Of a stretch of DNA of 64,000 nt, positions 27,067-37,702 are shown in pieces. Below the pieces are notes generated by a model. The model was not told where the DNA came from. It ran no database searches and was given only the letters and a program-made list of their open reading frames with translations. Source of the DNA: Paulinella micropora. Lineage: Eukaryota > Cercozoa > Imbricatea > Euglyphida > Paulinellidae. The stretch covers positions 87,732-151,731 of the forward strand of contig WBZZ01000942.1 of NCBI GenBank assembly GCA_019918135.1, in the 5' to 3' direction. The first letter of the stretch is position 1, and each line of letters starts with the position of its first letter. Made by a program: the position numbers and the translations under genes.

Positions 27067-29011
27067 GCGGGCTGCCCAGGCTGTCCCGGGCCAGCTGTGT
27101 GCGTTCGCTTGCTACTTGCTCAAAGCATTCCATCGCTTCCAGCTCCAGCAAGGCGCGCTCTGCCTGGGTAGCAGCGCGGGGCGCTTGCGACTTCCACAGG
27201 TCTAAGCCCAGTTGCCAGAGCACCTGCCAACGCAAGCCATGTTTCTCGCCGCGCGCGGACAAGCGCAGCCAACGGAGTTTGTGGACCTCTGCCTCGCACA
27301 CGTAGAGCCCCATGATGCCCTGGGCGTACGCATCGCAGGCGGTTGCCAGGCGCTCGCACTGCGCTCTTGCGCGCTTCGCTTCGTCTGCTGTAAGTTCTTC
27401 AAAGTTCGGACAGCTCTCTAGCCAGCCCGCTACCGCGCGGCTGGCGGAGCTGTGCTCTTGCTCCGCTCTAGCCAACAGAGCCGCCTTATCACAATTTCCC
27501 CCCAGGAGGGCGGCCCCTCCGCATAGCTCGCAGCTGGGGCCCACGCAAATCAGCTGTCTCATCTGTAAATCGTGCCATTTGGACCTATCTTGCAAAACTT
27601 TGTTGTCCTTCGCCGCTGTGTGCGCGCGAGTCAAGGGGTCGCACTGGTTGCTCGAGAAAGAGTTGTTGTCATGGTAGATAAGCTCAGCTTCATCCGGCGT
27701 AGCCGCTAGCGAGAACAGCAACACGATATCCCGACCTTCGAGCGAAGACCACGGCCCCTCGTCTGGAGGCACGCCCCCTCCGCCGCGTAGCTTGTGCCGC
27801 CAGGGCGCCACACACAGCCGGCCAAGCTCGAACAGAGCAACCGCGAGGAATTTTCTAGGTTGGTCAGGTCCTAACCCAAAGTAGAGCCAGTCGTACGCAT
27901 TGTCCCATTTGCCGGGAGGACACAGCTTGTGCAAGTAACCGACAAGGTCCAAGTCGCCCGAACCCTCGCCGGGGTCCTCCTGCTCCTCCTCCGTTGTAGA
28001 CAAAAACAGGGACCAGGCCCGAGGCTTGTCAATCGGCAGCGCGGCACCCCCCGACAAGTACAAACAACCGAGCCTGTACGCGGCCAGGTGCTTACTCGGG
28101 ATGGGCCAGGCGCAGGCGACCGCCCGCTCTAGTGCCGCGACACCCCGCATGTGGTTCTGAGCCACGCCGCGTCCTAGCAACCAGCACACACCTAGCTCGT
28201 ACAAGTCGGAAGAGTCCGGCTGAGGCAGCTGCAGCAAGATCTCTGCGGCCTCGGCCTCCAACGCGCGGACTTGCCGGCGCTCGGCTGGCGAGGCGGCGTA
28301 CTTGCAATGGTAGGCCCTGCACAGCAGCCAGTGCGCTAGTCCCGACCGCCACCCTTCCCGCAACTTAGTGTCGTCGTGCGAAGCCGTAAGCAGCGAAATT
28401 GCGCGTCGAAACCTAACGAGCGCCTGCGCGGAGGGGCCCTCATTCCACCAGTACATTCTGGCTAAGGTGTAAGCAGTGATTGCGTCCGGAACCTTCTGCT
28501 CTGCTTTTTCCAAGAAGCGCACGCGGTCAGACTCGTAGAAATAGTTCTCATCAAAGCATTTTAGTTCCCTACGCCACTGATTGCAGGCTAGGGCTACTAC
28601 GGGGCAGGGGGCTGCCTCGCAACACTCCTGGGCCGTGTGTGTCATTGCTCGCAACAGCAATTTGAAGCCGTGCTTGGCTTTGAACCACTTTCCGTAGCAG
28701 CGGCCCTCGGCCTCATTCAGCCAAGCCTCTGAGTACCCTGCTGTCAAGGCTGCCAGGCGGAAGCGCTCAGCCTCGGCGTCGTCTTCCACGTTGTGAAACA
28801 AGGTAAACTGCGCCTTTCTGTCACCCTGCGCGGCGGCCCTCCGCAGCCACGCCAGACCCTCGTCGGTCTGGTTGCGCTGCAGCAGCTGCAGGCCCAGCTC
28901 TCGCTGGCTGCGTGCGTGCCCCTCCTCCGCGCTGCTGCGCACCACGTGCTCGCAGGCGCGCGTGTGAGCAGAGAAGTCGCCTAGCCTGATCACCACCACA
29001 AGATAATACAC
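27056..29011 (-). CDS. Large Sel1/TPR-like repeat protein, 5' end missing
   Basis: About 651 codons open with no ATG at the 5' end (the frame opens at a GTG near 29,011). Recognisable Sel1-like units lie near the N-terminus (ARSQRELGLQLL, EGLAWLRRAAAQGDRKAQF) and in the middle (LYELGVCWLLGRGVAQNHMRG, YRLGCLYLSGG); a Cys cluster (C-V-G-P-S-C-E-L-C) lies in the C-terminal half. It is related in style to the gene at 24,507. Its 5' end coincides with the change from GC-rich to AT-rich DNA, so it is either truncated there or spliced to an unseen first exon (a cag at about 28,994 could be an acceptor). Confidence 0.65.
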   Translation of the reverse strand: MYYLVVVIRLGDFSAHTRACEHVVRSSAEEGHARSQRELGLQLLQRNQTDEGLAWLRRAAAQGDRKAQFTLFHNVEDDAEAERFRLAALTAGYSEAWLNEAEGRCYGKWFKAKHGFKLLLRAMTHTAQECCEAAPCPVVALACNQWRRELKCFDENYFYESDRVRFLEKAEQKVPDAITAYTLARMYWWNEGPSAQALVRFRRAISLLTASHDDTKLREGWRSGLAHWLLCRAYHCKYAASPAERRQVRALEAEAAEILLQLPQPDSSDLYELGVCWLLGRGVAQNHMRGVAALERAVACAWPIPSKHLAAYRLGCLYLSGGAALPIDKPRAWSLFLSTTEEEQEDPGEGSGDLDLVGYLHKLCPPGKWDNAYDWLYFGLGPDQPRKFLAVALFELGRLCVAPWRHKLRGGGGVPPDEGPWSSLEGRDIVLLFSLAATPDEAELIYHDNNSFSSNQCDPLTRAHTAAKDNKVLQDRSKWHDLQMRQLICVGPSCELCGGAALLGGNCDKAALLARAEQEHSSASRAVAGWLESCPNFEELTADEAKRARAQCERLATACDAYAQGIMGLYVCEAEVHKLRWLRLSARGEKHGLRWQVLWQLGLDLWKSQAPRAATQAERALLELEAMECFEQVASERTQLARDSLGSPRTI

Positions 29012-29660
29012 TTAGAACTATAATATACATGTAGTATGATCAATTTTATAAAAGGCTTTATAGAAAACGTCATGAAAATTTACTAAATTTCATGTTTTTC
29101 TAAAATATATTCAAATGAAAAATATATGCTTGAGATCAAACTTCAATATGAAAAGAGGTTGCATGTATTGTGTATTGAAACATATCATATCTTTGTAAAG
29201 TGTTAGTATTGTAATTAGAAAACAAAAAAATTAATTTTTCCAACTTGTGGAAAAGGTCAACTTTTTAACTTTATTTTTTCAAGCATGTAATTACACAGAC
29301 ACAACACAAATAACTACTCTAAGTAAGACAATTATTGTAGTGAACCTATTGCACATATTGGAATTATATAATATATATAAATATTTACCAGAAAATAGTA
29401 TTTTTCTGTTTTTAAGTTGTGATTTGGTGACAAAGTAAAAAAATCAAAAAATGCTTTTGCACGGGAAAAAAAATTAGCGTAATTATGTTTTGAATGGTTT
29501 GAAATATCAACAATAGAGTACAGTTATGAAATAGTTTGCTAGATTATTATTTTTTCATTGATTAAAAATATAATATCCAAAATGGAATAGAATATGTTTT
29601 CGTGGTTGGTAAAAAAAAGCCATTTTACAATGTAGATATTGAAAAAAAAAAAGCATATTA
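29012..29660. other. AT-rich gene-free stretch at the composition boundary
   Basis: Strongly AT-rich DNA with short T and A runs; frames are short and not protein-like. It begins abruptly at about 29.0 kb. Confidence 0.6.
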
Positions 29661-29671
29661 GGGTACGAGGA

Positions 29672-30010
29672 GGAGGAGGAGGATGAAGAGAAAGAGGAAA
29701 GAAGAAAGAAAGAAAGAAAGAAAGAAGAAAAAGAAGAAGAAGAAGAAGAAGAAGAAGAAGAAGAAGAAGAAGAAGAAGAAGAAGAAGAAGAAGAAGAAGA
29801 AGAAGAAGAAGAAGAAGAAGAAGAAGAAGAAGAAGAAGAAGAAGAAGAAGAAGGTAGAGGAGGGCAGGGGGGAGGAGGAGGAGCAGGAAGAGGAGGAGGA
29901 GGAAGAGGAAGAGGAGGAGGAGGAGGAGAAGAAGAAGAAGAAGAAGGAGGAGGAGGAGGAGAAGAAGAAGAAGAAGAAGAAGAAGAAGAAGAAGAAGAAG
30001 AAGAAGAAGA
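29672..30010 (+). repeat. GAA/GAG microsatellite
   Basis: A purine tract: GAGGAG, GAAA repeats, then about 45 consecutive AAG/GAA units to 29,850, an interrupted GGA-rich part, and GAA units again to 30,010. Poly-Lys, poly-Glu and poly-Phe frames here are not genes. Confidence 0.9.
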
Positions 30011-30350
30011 ATGGATACATGTATGGTTATAAAAATTCCTGCACCTCTCCTGTTTTCTGTATTACTTTTTCAAGCATGAAATTTGTTTCCATGTTTTTTC
30101 ATGATCTGAAAAGACTTGGAAACTGATAAGTGTAATAAACAACAAACGTTTGTAGTAGTTCTGGGCGCAGGAAATTGTTCGAATGGATAGATGATGTATG
30201 GTCATAAAAATTCTTGCGCCTCTCCTGTTTTCTGTATTATTTTTTCACGCATGAAATTTGTTTCCATGTTTTTTCATGATCTGACAAGATTTGGAAACTG
30301 ATAAGGTGCAATAAAAAAAAGAGCTTGCAGTAGTTCTGGGAGCTGCAATA
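30010..30350. repeat. Tandem duplication of about 170 bp
   Basis: 30,010-30,180 and 30,183-30,350 are close copies (shared cctctcctgttttctgtatt, gcatgaaatttgtttccatg, ttttttcatgatctga). Weaker traces of the same unit recur at 30,361 and about 30,545-30,640. Non-coding; a divergent satellite-like unit. Confidence 0.75.
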
Positions 30351-30811
30351 TTGTTGAAAGGGATATGTATGATTGTGAAAAATTCACATCTTGTTCTGAA
30401 CGGAGACGATAAGTAACGACGGAAAAGCTAATATTACTTCATCATGCAGCATCATAGAATTTTATAAAATTGCACATTCTCAAACACTAAGAACTTGTTT
30501 CTTTCTTTATATTTTTGAAAATGTAGATTCATTCCGTCCCTTTCCACCAAAAAATTCCTGCGCTTTTCACTCAGCCTAGACATGTGTACAAGGAAAGTTT
30601 CACGTTTCCATGATTTTTAATGATATGGAAACATATGGAAATGAGTAAACGTCATGCAGAAAGCCTCACAAGCGATGCAAGGAGCGCAGGAATTCTCACC
30701 ACCCCTTCATGTTTTTTTTTTGCCTGCTACAAGCTTGAAAAATGCCTGAAGTATTACCAAAATTTTCCCGATATCGTACCCGACCACCGTTGGAAGTCGA
30801 AGTCGAGCAGT

Positions 30812-31377
30812 ATGCCAAAGACAATAGCGAAGTCTTTGCAAGGAGTATGCATTGATAGAAGAGGCAAGTATTATCTCCTTGTCAACGGCCAAGCAGACCC
30901 CGTGCTAAAAGACAAAGTTACCATACCCCCACATGTCTTTTCTAAGTACGACCTTGGGGAAGGTATGCTTGCAGCTTTGGTGAGGGGTATGAAGTACTCA
31001 TACAGCAAGCAAGGCGTGTTGGACCTGTTCAAGGCAGAGAAATGGGACGACAAGCTGGGAGAGATTGAAGTCGTACACAAGAGGGAGAGGAAACAAACCA
31101 ACTTCCTTAATCCTTCTGAGCCTCGAACTAAAAAGATAAGAAAAGAAGAAGAAGAAGAAGAAGAAGAAGAAGAAGAAGAAGAAGAAGAAGAAGAAGAAGA
31201 AGAAGAAGAAGAAGGCAGAGGAGAAGAAGGCAAAGGAAAAAAAAGCAGAAGAAAAAGAAGGAGCAGGAGGGGGAGAAGCAGCTGCAGCAGGAAAGAAGGC
31301 AGGGAAAGGAAAAAGCAAAGGGGAAAAGAAAGAAGAAAAAGAAGGATGAGAAGGAAAGAATGCAAGGAAAGGAAAAG
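30812..31377 (+). CDS. Host gene A, exon 1 (function unknown)
   Basis: From the ATG at 30,812 the exon encodes about 100 residues of ordinary protein (GVCIDRRGKYYLLVNGQADP; PPHVFSKYDLGEGMLAALVRG), then a Glu/Lys/Arg-rich tail translated from GAA repeats. It ends at a good donor, g|gtaaga at 31,378, with two bases of a codon left. The next exon at 32,806 begins with exactly one base, so phase agrees. An upstream start in the same frame cannot be excluded. No family recognised. Confidence 0.65.
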
Positions 31378-32134
31378 GTAAGAAAGAAGAAGAAGAAGGA
31401 GGAGGAAGAGAAGGAAAGAAACGCAAGAAGGCAGGGAAAGGAAAAGGCAAGAAAGAGAAAGAAGAAGAAAAAGTAGAAGAAGAAGGAGGAGAAGGAGGAA
31501 AGAAGGCAATGAAAGGAAAATGCAAAGGAAAGAACAAAGAAGAAGAAGAAAAAGGAGGAGGAAAGAAAGGCAAGGAGGCAGGGAAAAGAAAAGGCAAGAA
31601 AGGGGAAGAAGGAGAAGGAGAAAAAGAAGTAGAAGGAGAAGAAAATAAGAAGGCAGGGAAAGGAAAAGGCAAAGGAAAGAACAAAGAAGAAGAAGAAAAA
31701 GGAGAAGGAAAGAAAGGCAAGGAGGCAGGGAAAGGAAAAGGCAAGAAAGGGGAAGAAGGAGAAGGAGAAAAAGAAGTAGAAGGAGAAGAAAATAAGAAGG
31801 CAGGGAAAGGACAAGGGAAGAACGAAAAAGAAGACGAAGAAGACGACGAAGAAGACGACGAAGAAGAAAAAGAGGAAGAAAAAGAGAAAGAAGAAGAAGA
31901 TGTTAAAGATCAAAGTGACAATTTCACTGAAGTTAAGCCGGGTCATTGAAGAGTGTATGCTAGCAAGTCTAGCTTCGTTTCACAGCTGTAGACACGAACG
32001 CCAAGCCGGTGAAGTTTCAGGATGGGTACTTCCTTCTTCTTCTTCTTCTTCTTCTTCTTCTTCTTCTTCTTCTTCTTCTTCTTCTTCTTCTTCTTCTTCT
32101 TCTTCTTCTTCTTCTTCTGCTTCTTCTTCGTCTT

Positions 32135-32165
<31 letters not shown>

Positions 32166-32805
32166 TTCTTCTTACTTTTCTTTCTTTTCTTTCTTTTTCG
32201 TTTCTTTATTTTCCTTTCATATTTTCTTCTTCTTCTTCTTCTTCTTCTTCTTCTTCTTCTTCTTCTTCTTCTTCTTCTTCTTCTTCTTCTTCTTCTTCTT
32301 CTTCTTCTTCTTCTTCTTCTTCTTCTTCTTCTTCTTCTTGCTTTCTTTTCTTTTCTTTCTTTCTTTTCTTTCTTTTCCTTTCACCTTTTCTTCTTCTTCT
32401 TCTTCTTCTTCTTCTTCTTCTTCTTCTTCTTCTTCTTCTTCTTCTTCTTCTTCTTCTTCTTCTTCTTCTTCTTCTTCTTCTTCTTGCTTTCCTTTCTTTT
32501 CTTTCTTTCTTTTATTTCTTTTCCGTTCATCTTTTCTTCTTCTTCTTCTTCTTCTTCTTCTTCTTCTTCTTCTTCTTCTTCTTCTTCTTCTTCTTCTTCT
32601 TCTTCTTCTTCTTCTTCTCTTCCTCCTCCTTCTTGTTGTTCTTTTCCTCCTGCTCTTTCCTTTTTCATACTAATATACTATATTGTTACATATTACAAAC
32701 ATACTGGGGGTATGGCGGGGATACAGCTGGGGTATGAGTGGATATACACATACATATAATGCAATTACATACATTATTATAATATTCTTTTTTTGTTTAT
32801 TTTAG
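31378..32805 (+). repeat. Intron 1 of host gene A with inverted GAA/TTC microsatellites
   Basis: A 1,428-base GT-AG intron. Its first part (to about 31,905) is GAA/AAG-rich with two longer near-identical units around 31,509-31,820; its second part (32,029-32,630) is almost pure TTC in four blocks divided by short T/C-rich links. The two halves are complementary, so the pre-mRNA could form a hairpin hundreds of base pairs long. Poly-Ser/Leu/Phe frames here are artefacts. Confidence 0.7.
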
Positions 32806-33840
32806 GCCAATCATCAAGTACGCTGACGATGCAGGACAATTCAAGGAGGCAGTTGTTTTACAAGGGGTGCAGCTTGTCGCAAGCGGATTGGAGCTAGGCC
32901 CAACAAGGCTAGTGTACACATCGGACGGAGAAACTGCAGGTGGAATGGGGTATGATCTTGAACGTAAATATTAAATTTTTTGTTGCAAAATGCTAAATTT
33001 TAGACTGGCGATCCATCTTGCCAATGGATGGAGGAAGAAGAAAAAAGGGGCCAGGGCAAGAAGTAATCATTGCTTGATTTCTTGTTATGTTTTGGTTTTG
33101 TTTCAAACTAAATATTATTTCTTGCCTTGGCTCTTTTTTTTTTAACTTACACAGCCGCTGGAAAGGACGTACTTGCGGTGAGGAATATCTGGCAAGGTGA
33201 TGACAAGCCAGAGAAGAAAGAGCTCCAGTTTCTGGATATATACAAGGTCAATGCAGATCAATCCAAACGTCTGCAAGATAAAAACATGACCTTTGATAAA
33301 GTCATCAAACCTCTGCTCCTGCCGTACGTGGGCAATGTGGATCACGCTAAGCTGACCATGCTTCGCAAGTTCAGGGAGAGAGCTTTGCTCTGGAACCTTG
33401 AACAAAAAAGAACTGCAAAAGTGAAGCACGGTACATATAACATCTTTTTTCACCGCACCCATTCATGCTATGTTTGTGATCTGTCTGCAGAAAGCCTGAA
33501 TGAGCAGGCAATTCAATCAAAGCAAGTGGTGGTGGTTCCTGAGACACCCGCAAAGAAAAAGGGCAAGAAAACATCAGGCAAGCCACCAGCTTCAGAAGAA
33601 AAAAAAAAAACAAAAACAAAAAAAACCTCCAAGAGACGGTAAATTACCAGTTTGATAAATATTATGCTTTTTACATGTTTGATACATATTATTGTGATAG
33701 CGGAGACAGGCAAGTTTCTGACTCAAAGCCCTCAGAATACGCCTCAGGTATGATGATTGTTTTGCATTTCCATTTCAAACATCCTTTTTATGTTGCCTTT
33801 AGCCACTGACGGCTGCCGATGTATAAAAGATGCTCACTGA
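32806..33840 (+). CDS. Host gene A, exons 2-5
   Basis: Exons at 32,806-32,939, 33,155-33,638, 33,701-33,747 and 33,803-33,840 (TGA), with GT-AG introns of 215, 62 and 55 bases. All codon phases match across the junctions. The encoded part has a globular segment (KYADDAGQFKEAVVLQG; LVYTSDGET; VLAVRNIWQGDDKPEKKELQ), a segment with C-x2-C near HTHSCYVCDLS, and a Lys-rich tail. Apparent stop codons in the continuous DNA lie in introns. The family is not recognised; a nuclear protein is likely from the basic tail. Confidence 0.7.
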
Positions 33841-34378
33841 TGCATTCAAGAATAACAATAAGAAGAAGGAGAAGAAGAAGAAGAAGAAGAAGAAGCAGGA
33901 AGAAGAAGAGGAGGAGGAGGAGGAAGAAGAAGGGGAGGAGGAGGAGGGCGAAGAAGAAGAAGAAGAAGAAGAAGAAGAAGAAGAAGAAGAAGAAGAAAAG
34001 AAGAAGAAGAATAAAAACAAACGTATAAAGAAGAAACATATTCTGAAGAGCAAGATGAGCAAGAAGCGCAAGTTGCAGGCTCAGCTGCAGGAGATAAAGA
34101 ATGAGATTAACAAGATGAAAGAGGAGCAGAAGAAGCAGGAGATGGAAAAGAATCAAATGCAGCAGGAGATGGAGAAGAAGCAGCAGGAGATGGAGAAGAA
34201 GCAGCAGCAGCTGAAACAGCAGCATGCAATGACCGTGAACAGCGATCCCATGTCCGACCCGCAGTTGATGCAACAGTTGTTATTACGTAACGCTGCGGGT
34301 GGCGGTTCGGGAGAAATTCAATCGAGCACAGATAGGTGGCTCAATTTTGCGTTAGCTAGTATGGCCTTACGCAGATAG
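33830..34378 (+). CDS. Lys/Glu-rich coiled-coil protein
   Basis: Open from an ATG at 33,830 that overlaps the last codons of host gene A in another frame, but residues 11-60 are translation of a GAA microsatellite (about 33,858-34,012). A better start may be the ATG at 34,055, giving about 107 residues: a coiled coil of Gln/Glu/Lys/Met (QMQQEMEKKQQEMEKKQQQ), then a Gly/Ser-rich end. A 25-base segment near its end (cagataggtggct) is repeated just after the stop. It may be a separate short gene or an alternative 3' exon. Confidence 0.4.
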   Translation: MLTDAFKNNNKKKEKKKKKKKKQEEEEEEEEEEEGEEEEGEEEEEEEEEEEEEEEEKKKKNKNKRIKKKHILKSKMSKKRKLQAQLQEIKNEINKMKEEQKKQEMEKNQMQQEMEKKQQEMEKKQQQLKQQHAMTVNSDPMSDPQLMQQLLLRNAAGGGSGEIQSSTDRWLNFALASMALRR

Positions 34379-34415
34379 GTGGCTTAATTTTGCATCAACT
34401 ACGCTGAAATTCCCA

Positions 34416-34945
34416 TAATAATACCGCCTACCCCCCTTCCCCCCCCCCCCCCCCCCCGCAGGCCCCGGTTCGGTGCGGTATGGGTGTGTTTGATCATAAT
34501 AATATTATTTCTAAGTTTTAATTTCAGCTTATACAAACATACTTATTGCTTTTCTGGTTTGTTAGTCGATGCAGCTGATTTAATCTTTGTTTTGATCATA
34601 ATAACCTCACAACCCCTCCCCCCCCCCCCCCCGGGCGGGCACCGGTTCGGTGTGGTATGGGTGTGTTTGATCATATTTCTAAGTTTAATTTCAGCTTATA
34701 CTAATATATTCATTGTTTTTCTTGTTTGCTTCTCGATGCAGCTGATTTAATCTTTGCTTTCATGTTACTAATAATAACCGCACCACCACCTCCCCCCCCC
34801 CCCCCCCACCGGGCTATGTTCGGTACGTATACGGTGTGGGTGTGTTGATCATAATAATTCTAAATTTTTTATGCAGCTTATACTAATAATATTAATTGCT
34901 TTGCTTCTTTTTCAGTCGGACACTGCTGATTTCATCTTTTAAACA
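34416..34945 (+). repeat. Three tandem units of about 170 bp, each with a C run
   Basis: Units at about 34,416-34,597, 34,598-34,763 and 34,764-34,945 share: a run of about 15 C, a ggttcggt-like block, gtgtggtatgggtgtgttga, tttctaagtttaatttcagc, and gatgcagctgatttaatctt. Each unit contains a GT...ctaag...ttcag sequence that looks like a tiny intron with a branch point. No protein frame. The rest of 34,379-35,118 holds nothing else I can name. Confidence 0.7.
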
Positions 34946-35118
34946 CTCAATTTTGAATCGGCTGCTTAGACTTAGGATGAATTTAGTACGTTTCTGACAG
35001 TGTACCGGTTAAAGTCTGATACTAAGACAAAAATCATCCAAACATTACCGGAAAAGATTTTACATACTATTTGTACGGTTAAAAACAATAAAAACAAGTA
35101 AACAATGATGCATCGTGC

Positions 35119-37177
35119 ATGTTTGAACAAATTGTGACTATGGTCAAAATCACCGTAATTTCGAAAAAAAAGGGACCCTGTCCCTTTAGTCGAATTGGTT
35201 GTTGTACTATAGTTGACGATAGTGCTTGTAACACAAATATTTCACCTAACAAAGAGTTATTCACTAATCTAGTGAAAGGACAGGCCAAGTTCAGAACAGC
35301 TAACAGCATTATAACTACATCGCTGAAAGGTCAGATGTCAGTGCAGTTAGCGGGAGTCGGAGAAGAAATAGACGTAGTTGCTAAAAACGCGGTCTACAAC
35401 CCAGATCTGCTCTATACCCTGATATTTACCGCCACTTGGGATAATTCAGGAAATGCTGTATTGCATCAGAACGGACAGATCATCTTGCTAGACAGATCCA
35501 TACCTGTAGATAAGGGAGCAATCCTTGCGCAAGGACGCAGAGCCCAGAACAATATCTATGTTTGGGATAAGCCTGGCATAAAGCAACTAGATCCTAACCT
35601 CATCTTTGACCCACACACAGGGAAGCAGGTTGACAGTAGAGAGAAGCTTGCTAAACCAAAGAGTCGAAAGAAGAAGCACATAAACCACAGTGCCACACAA
35701 CAACTCACTGCGCCAAATGCTATCATTGATTACTCATTTTGTGGAAATGTATCAGCATCATTGTGTGTGTGGATGGGGATGTGACCATGGTTGTAACTAT
35801 GTGCCTTACACATACGAATGTGACACTGAGCTTGGAGAGAAAGTAGACGACAACACACACCATTTCTCATATCTCTTACCTGTTGTCCGTCCAGATGCGA
35901 GCAAGAACATCCATTTTGTTATACTTCACCGCATGTCATTACACAGAGGCGGTGCGGCGATGGATAGACTAGCAAAGGCGCAGGGATGGACAATCATAGG
36001 GGAAGACTGGAGAGAAGCTGTGAGAAAGTGTGAGTGCTGCAGTCTAGCTAAGATGCGAGAAGTAGATCACAGTTCGAAGAACAGACACGATAGGGATTGG
36101 GCCCCAGGAGAATGCTTAGTCATGAACACTCAGTTTTATTTAGTATTGTCTCACGATGGTAGGAAGTATAAGTACACCATTAAGTGCGTAGCTAGCGGTT
36201 ACGTAAAAGACTACTACCTAAAACAAAAGAACGAGTTTTTCGACTATTTTCTTGAGGCAGTTGCATTCTTTGAACGACAGACAGGAAATGCTGTTAGAAT
36301 GGTCAAGTCAGATCAGGAGTATAGGGGTTATGGAGTTTTTAGGTCCTGGGTTAAAAACACAGGAGTAGAATTCTACCCTTCCCCTAAGGGCCACAGTAAG
36401 AGTAATGCGGTGATAGAACGATCACACCTAACAATGGAAGGCCCAGCAACAGCTGCCAGACTTGACGCAGGTTTGCCCATAAGTTTTTGGACAGACATGG
36501 AGAAGAACTCTACTTACATCGAGAATAGGATACCTAACGCACACGGAAAGTTCAAGGGTATTTCCCCTTTTGAAGCCATCTTCAAGAAGAAACCGCTCAT
36601 GTCACACCTAAAACCCATTGGTTGTGCTGCTATCATGAAGGTGGAGAGTAAGAAGGGAGAGCCCAAAGGTGTGCCGGTCATTTTTCTTGGGTACGAACCG
36701 ACCATGGCCACGGGATATTACAGAGTGTGTGATCCTATAGGTAAGCGTATCTACGGAGATCTGAGAGATGTTCGTTTCGATGTTAATCGCATGGGAAAAA
36801 GAGTAGCTGCTAAGGTTCTCAAGATAGACCCCCTAGATGACGAGAAACTAGAAAGGGTGAATTGGAGCAAGGATCCACCAGCCCCAAAGTCTCGTATAGC
36901 AGGGGGAGATATTGAGAACAGCCAAGAGACCGGGATCGTCGACGCTATAGAAATAGAGGGATCTGAAGTGGGAAGTTATCCTAGGAAACAGGGTTCGCCC
37001 ATTTCGGGTGCTTCTAGGTCTGCTGTAGTTGTGGAAAGGAAGTTGTGGCAGTGGAAAGTGATAATGATACGGATGCCGATCAGTTGTCCCCACCAGTCAC
37101 CCCACAAGTCCATGATCCAGGAGGAAACCCGCAACCAGAAAAAGAGAGTGTCAGTACACCGCCAGTCGGTGCGATAG
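35119..37177 (+). mobile_element. Copia fossil: protease and integrase part
   Basis: The protease part shows the Asp-Asp-Ser-Ala active-site context. The integrase part shows the C-x2-C of the zinc-binding region, a catalytic-core pattern with Asp and Glu around the SDQEYRG and NAVIERSH motifs, and the downstream conserved C-terminal block (FKGISPFEAIF, VIFLGY). These match Copia integrases. It belongs to the element at 35,119-39,598. Confidence 0.8.
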
Positions 37178-37702
37178 CCTTTCCTAAAGCAAAGAATAGG
37201 AAGGCAAGACTGTCGGACCGACTGGACCCATTGAAGGGAGTTGAGGTAGCAGTTCCTGCCCCAGAATTTGGAGAAAAATGGGCTCAGACTCAATATGGAG
37301 AGCAGTGGCGCACACATATCAGAAAGGGACGTGCCATTCGTCCAGGGGGAGCTTTAAAGGCAATCTCAGGGAGAATGGAACCAACGCATTTTATAGACTT
37401 CGGAGAGGGTAAAGCAGAGAGAATGTTAGATAGTGAGATAGAGAAGTATAGAATTATTTCAGCCGGGACGACCAGTCTTATCAACACCCCAGAAGTCAGC
37501 ATTGAAGTCCCAGTTGTGCCCAAGTTGGACGAAGGAGAACAGACTCAGTCAGTATTATCTCCACATAAGCCCAACCCCACTACTTTTCATTCATGGACAC
37601 AGGGTGAGATATCCCGTGATAACCTCATACCTGCTGGACAAAAGAGAGTTAGACCCCAGAAGCAACCAGTTGCTCCTCCAGTTAGTGTAACCCCAGCTAC
37701 TG

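Noticed and set aside
29658-32740. Long poly-Glu, poly-Lys, poly-Ser, poly-Leu and poly-Phe open frames
   Set aside because: They are translations of GAA/TTC microsatellites; only the exon-1 tail of host gene A is kept.
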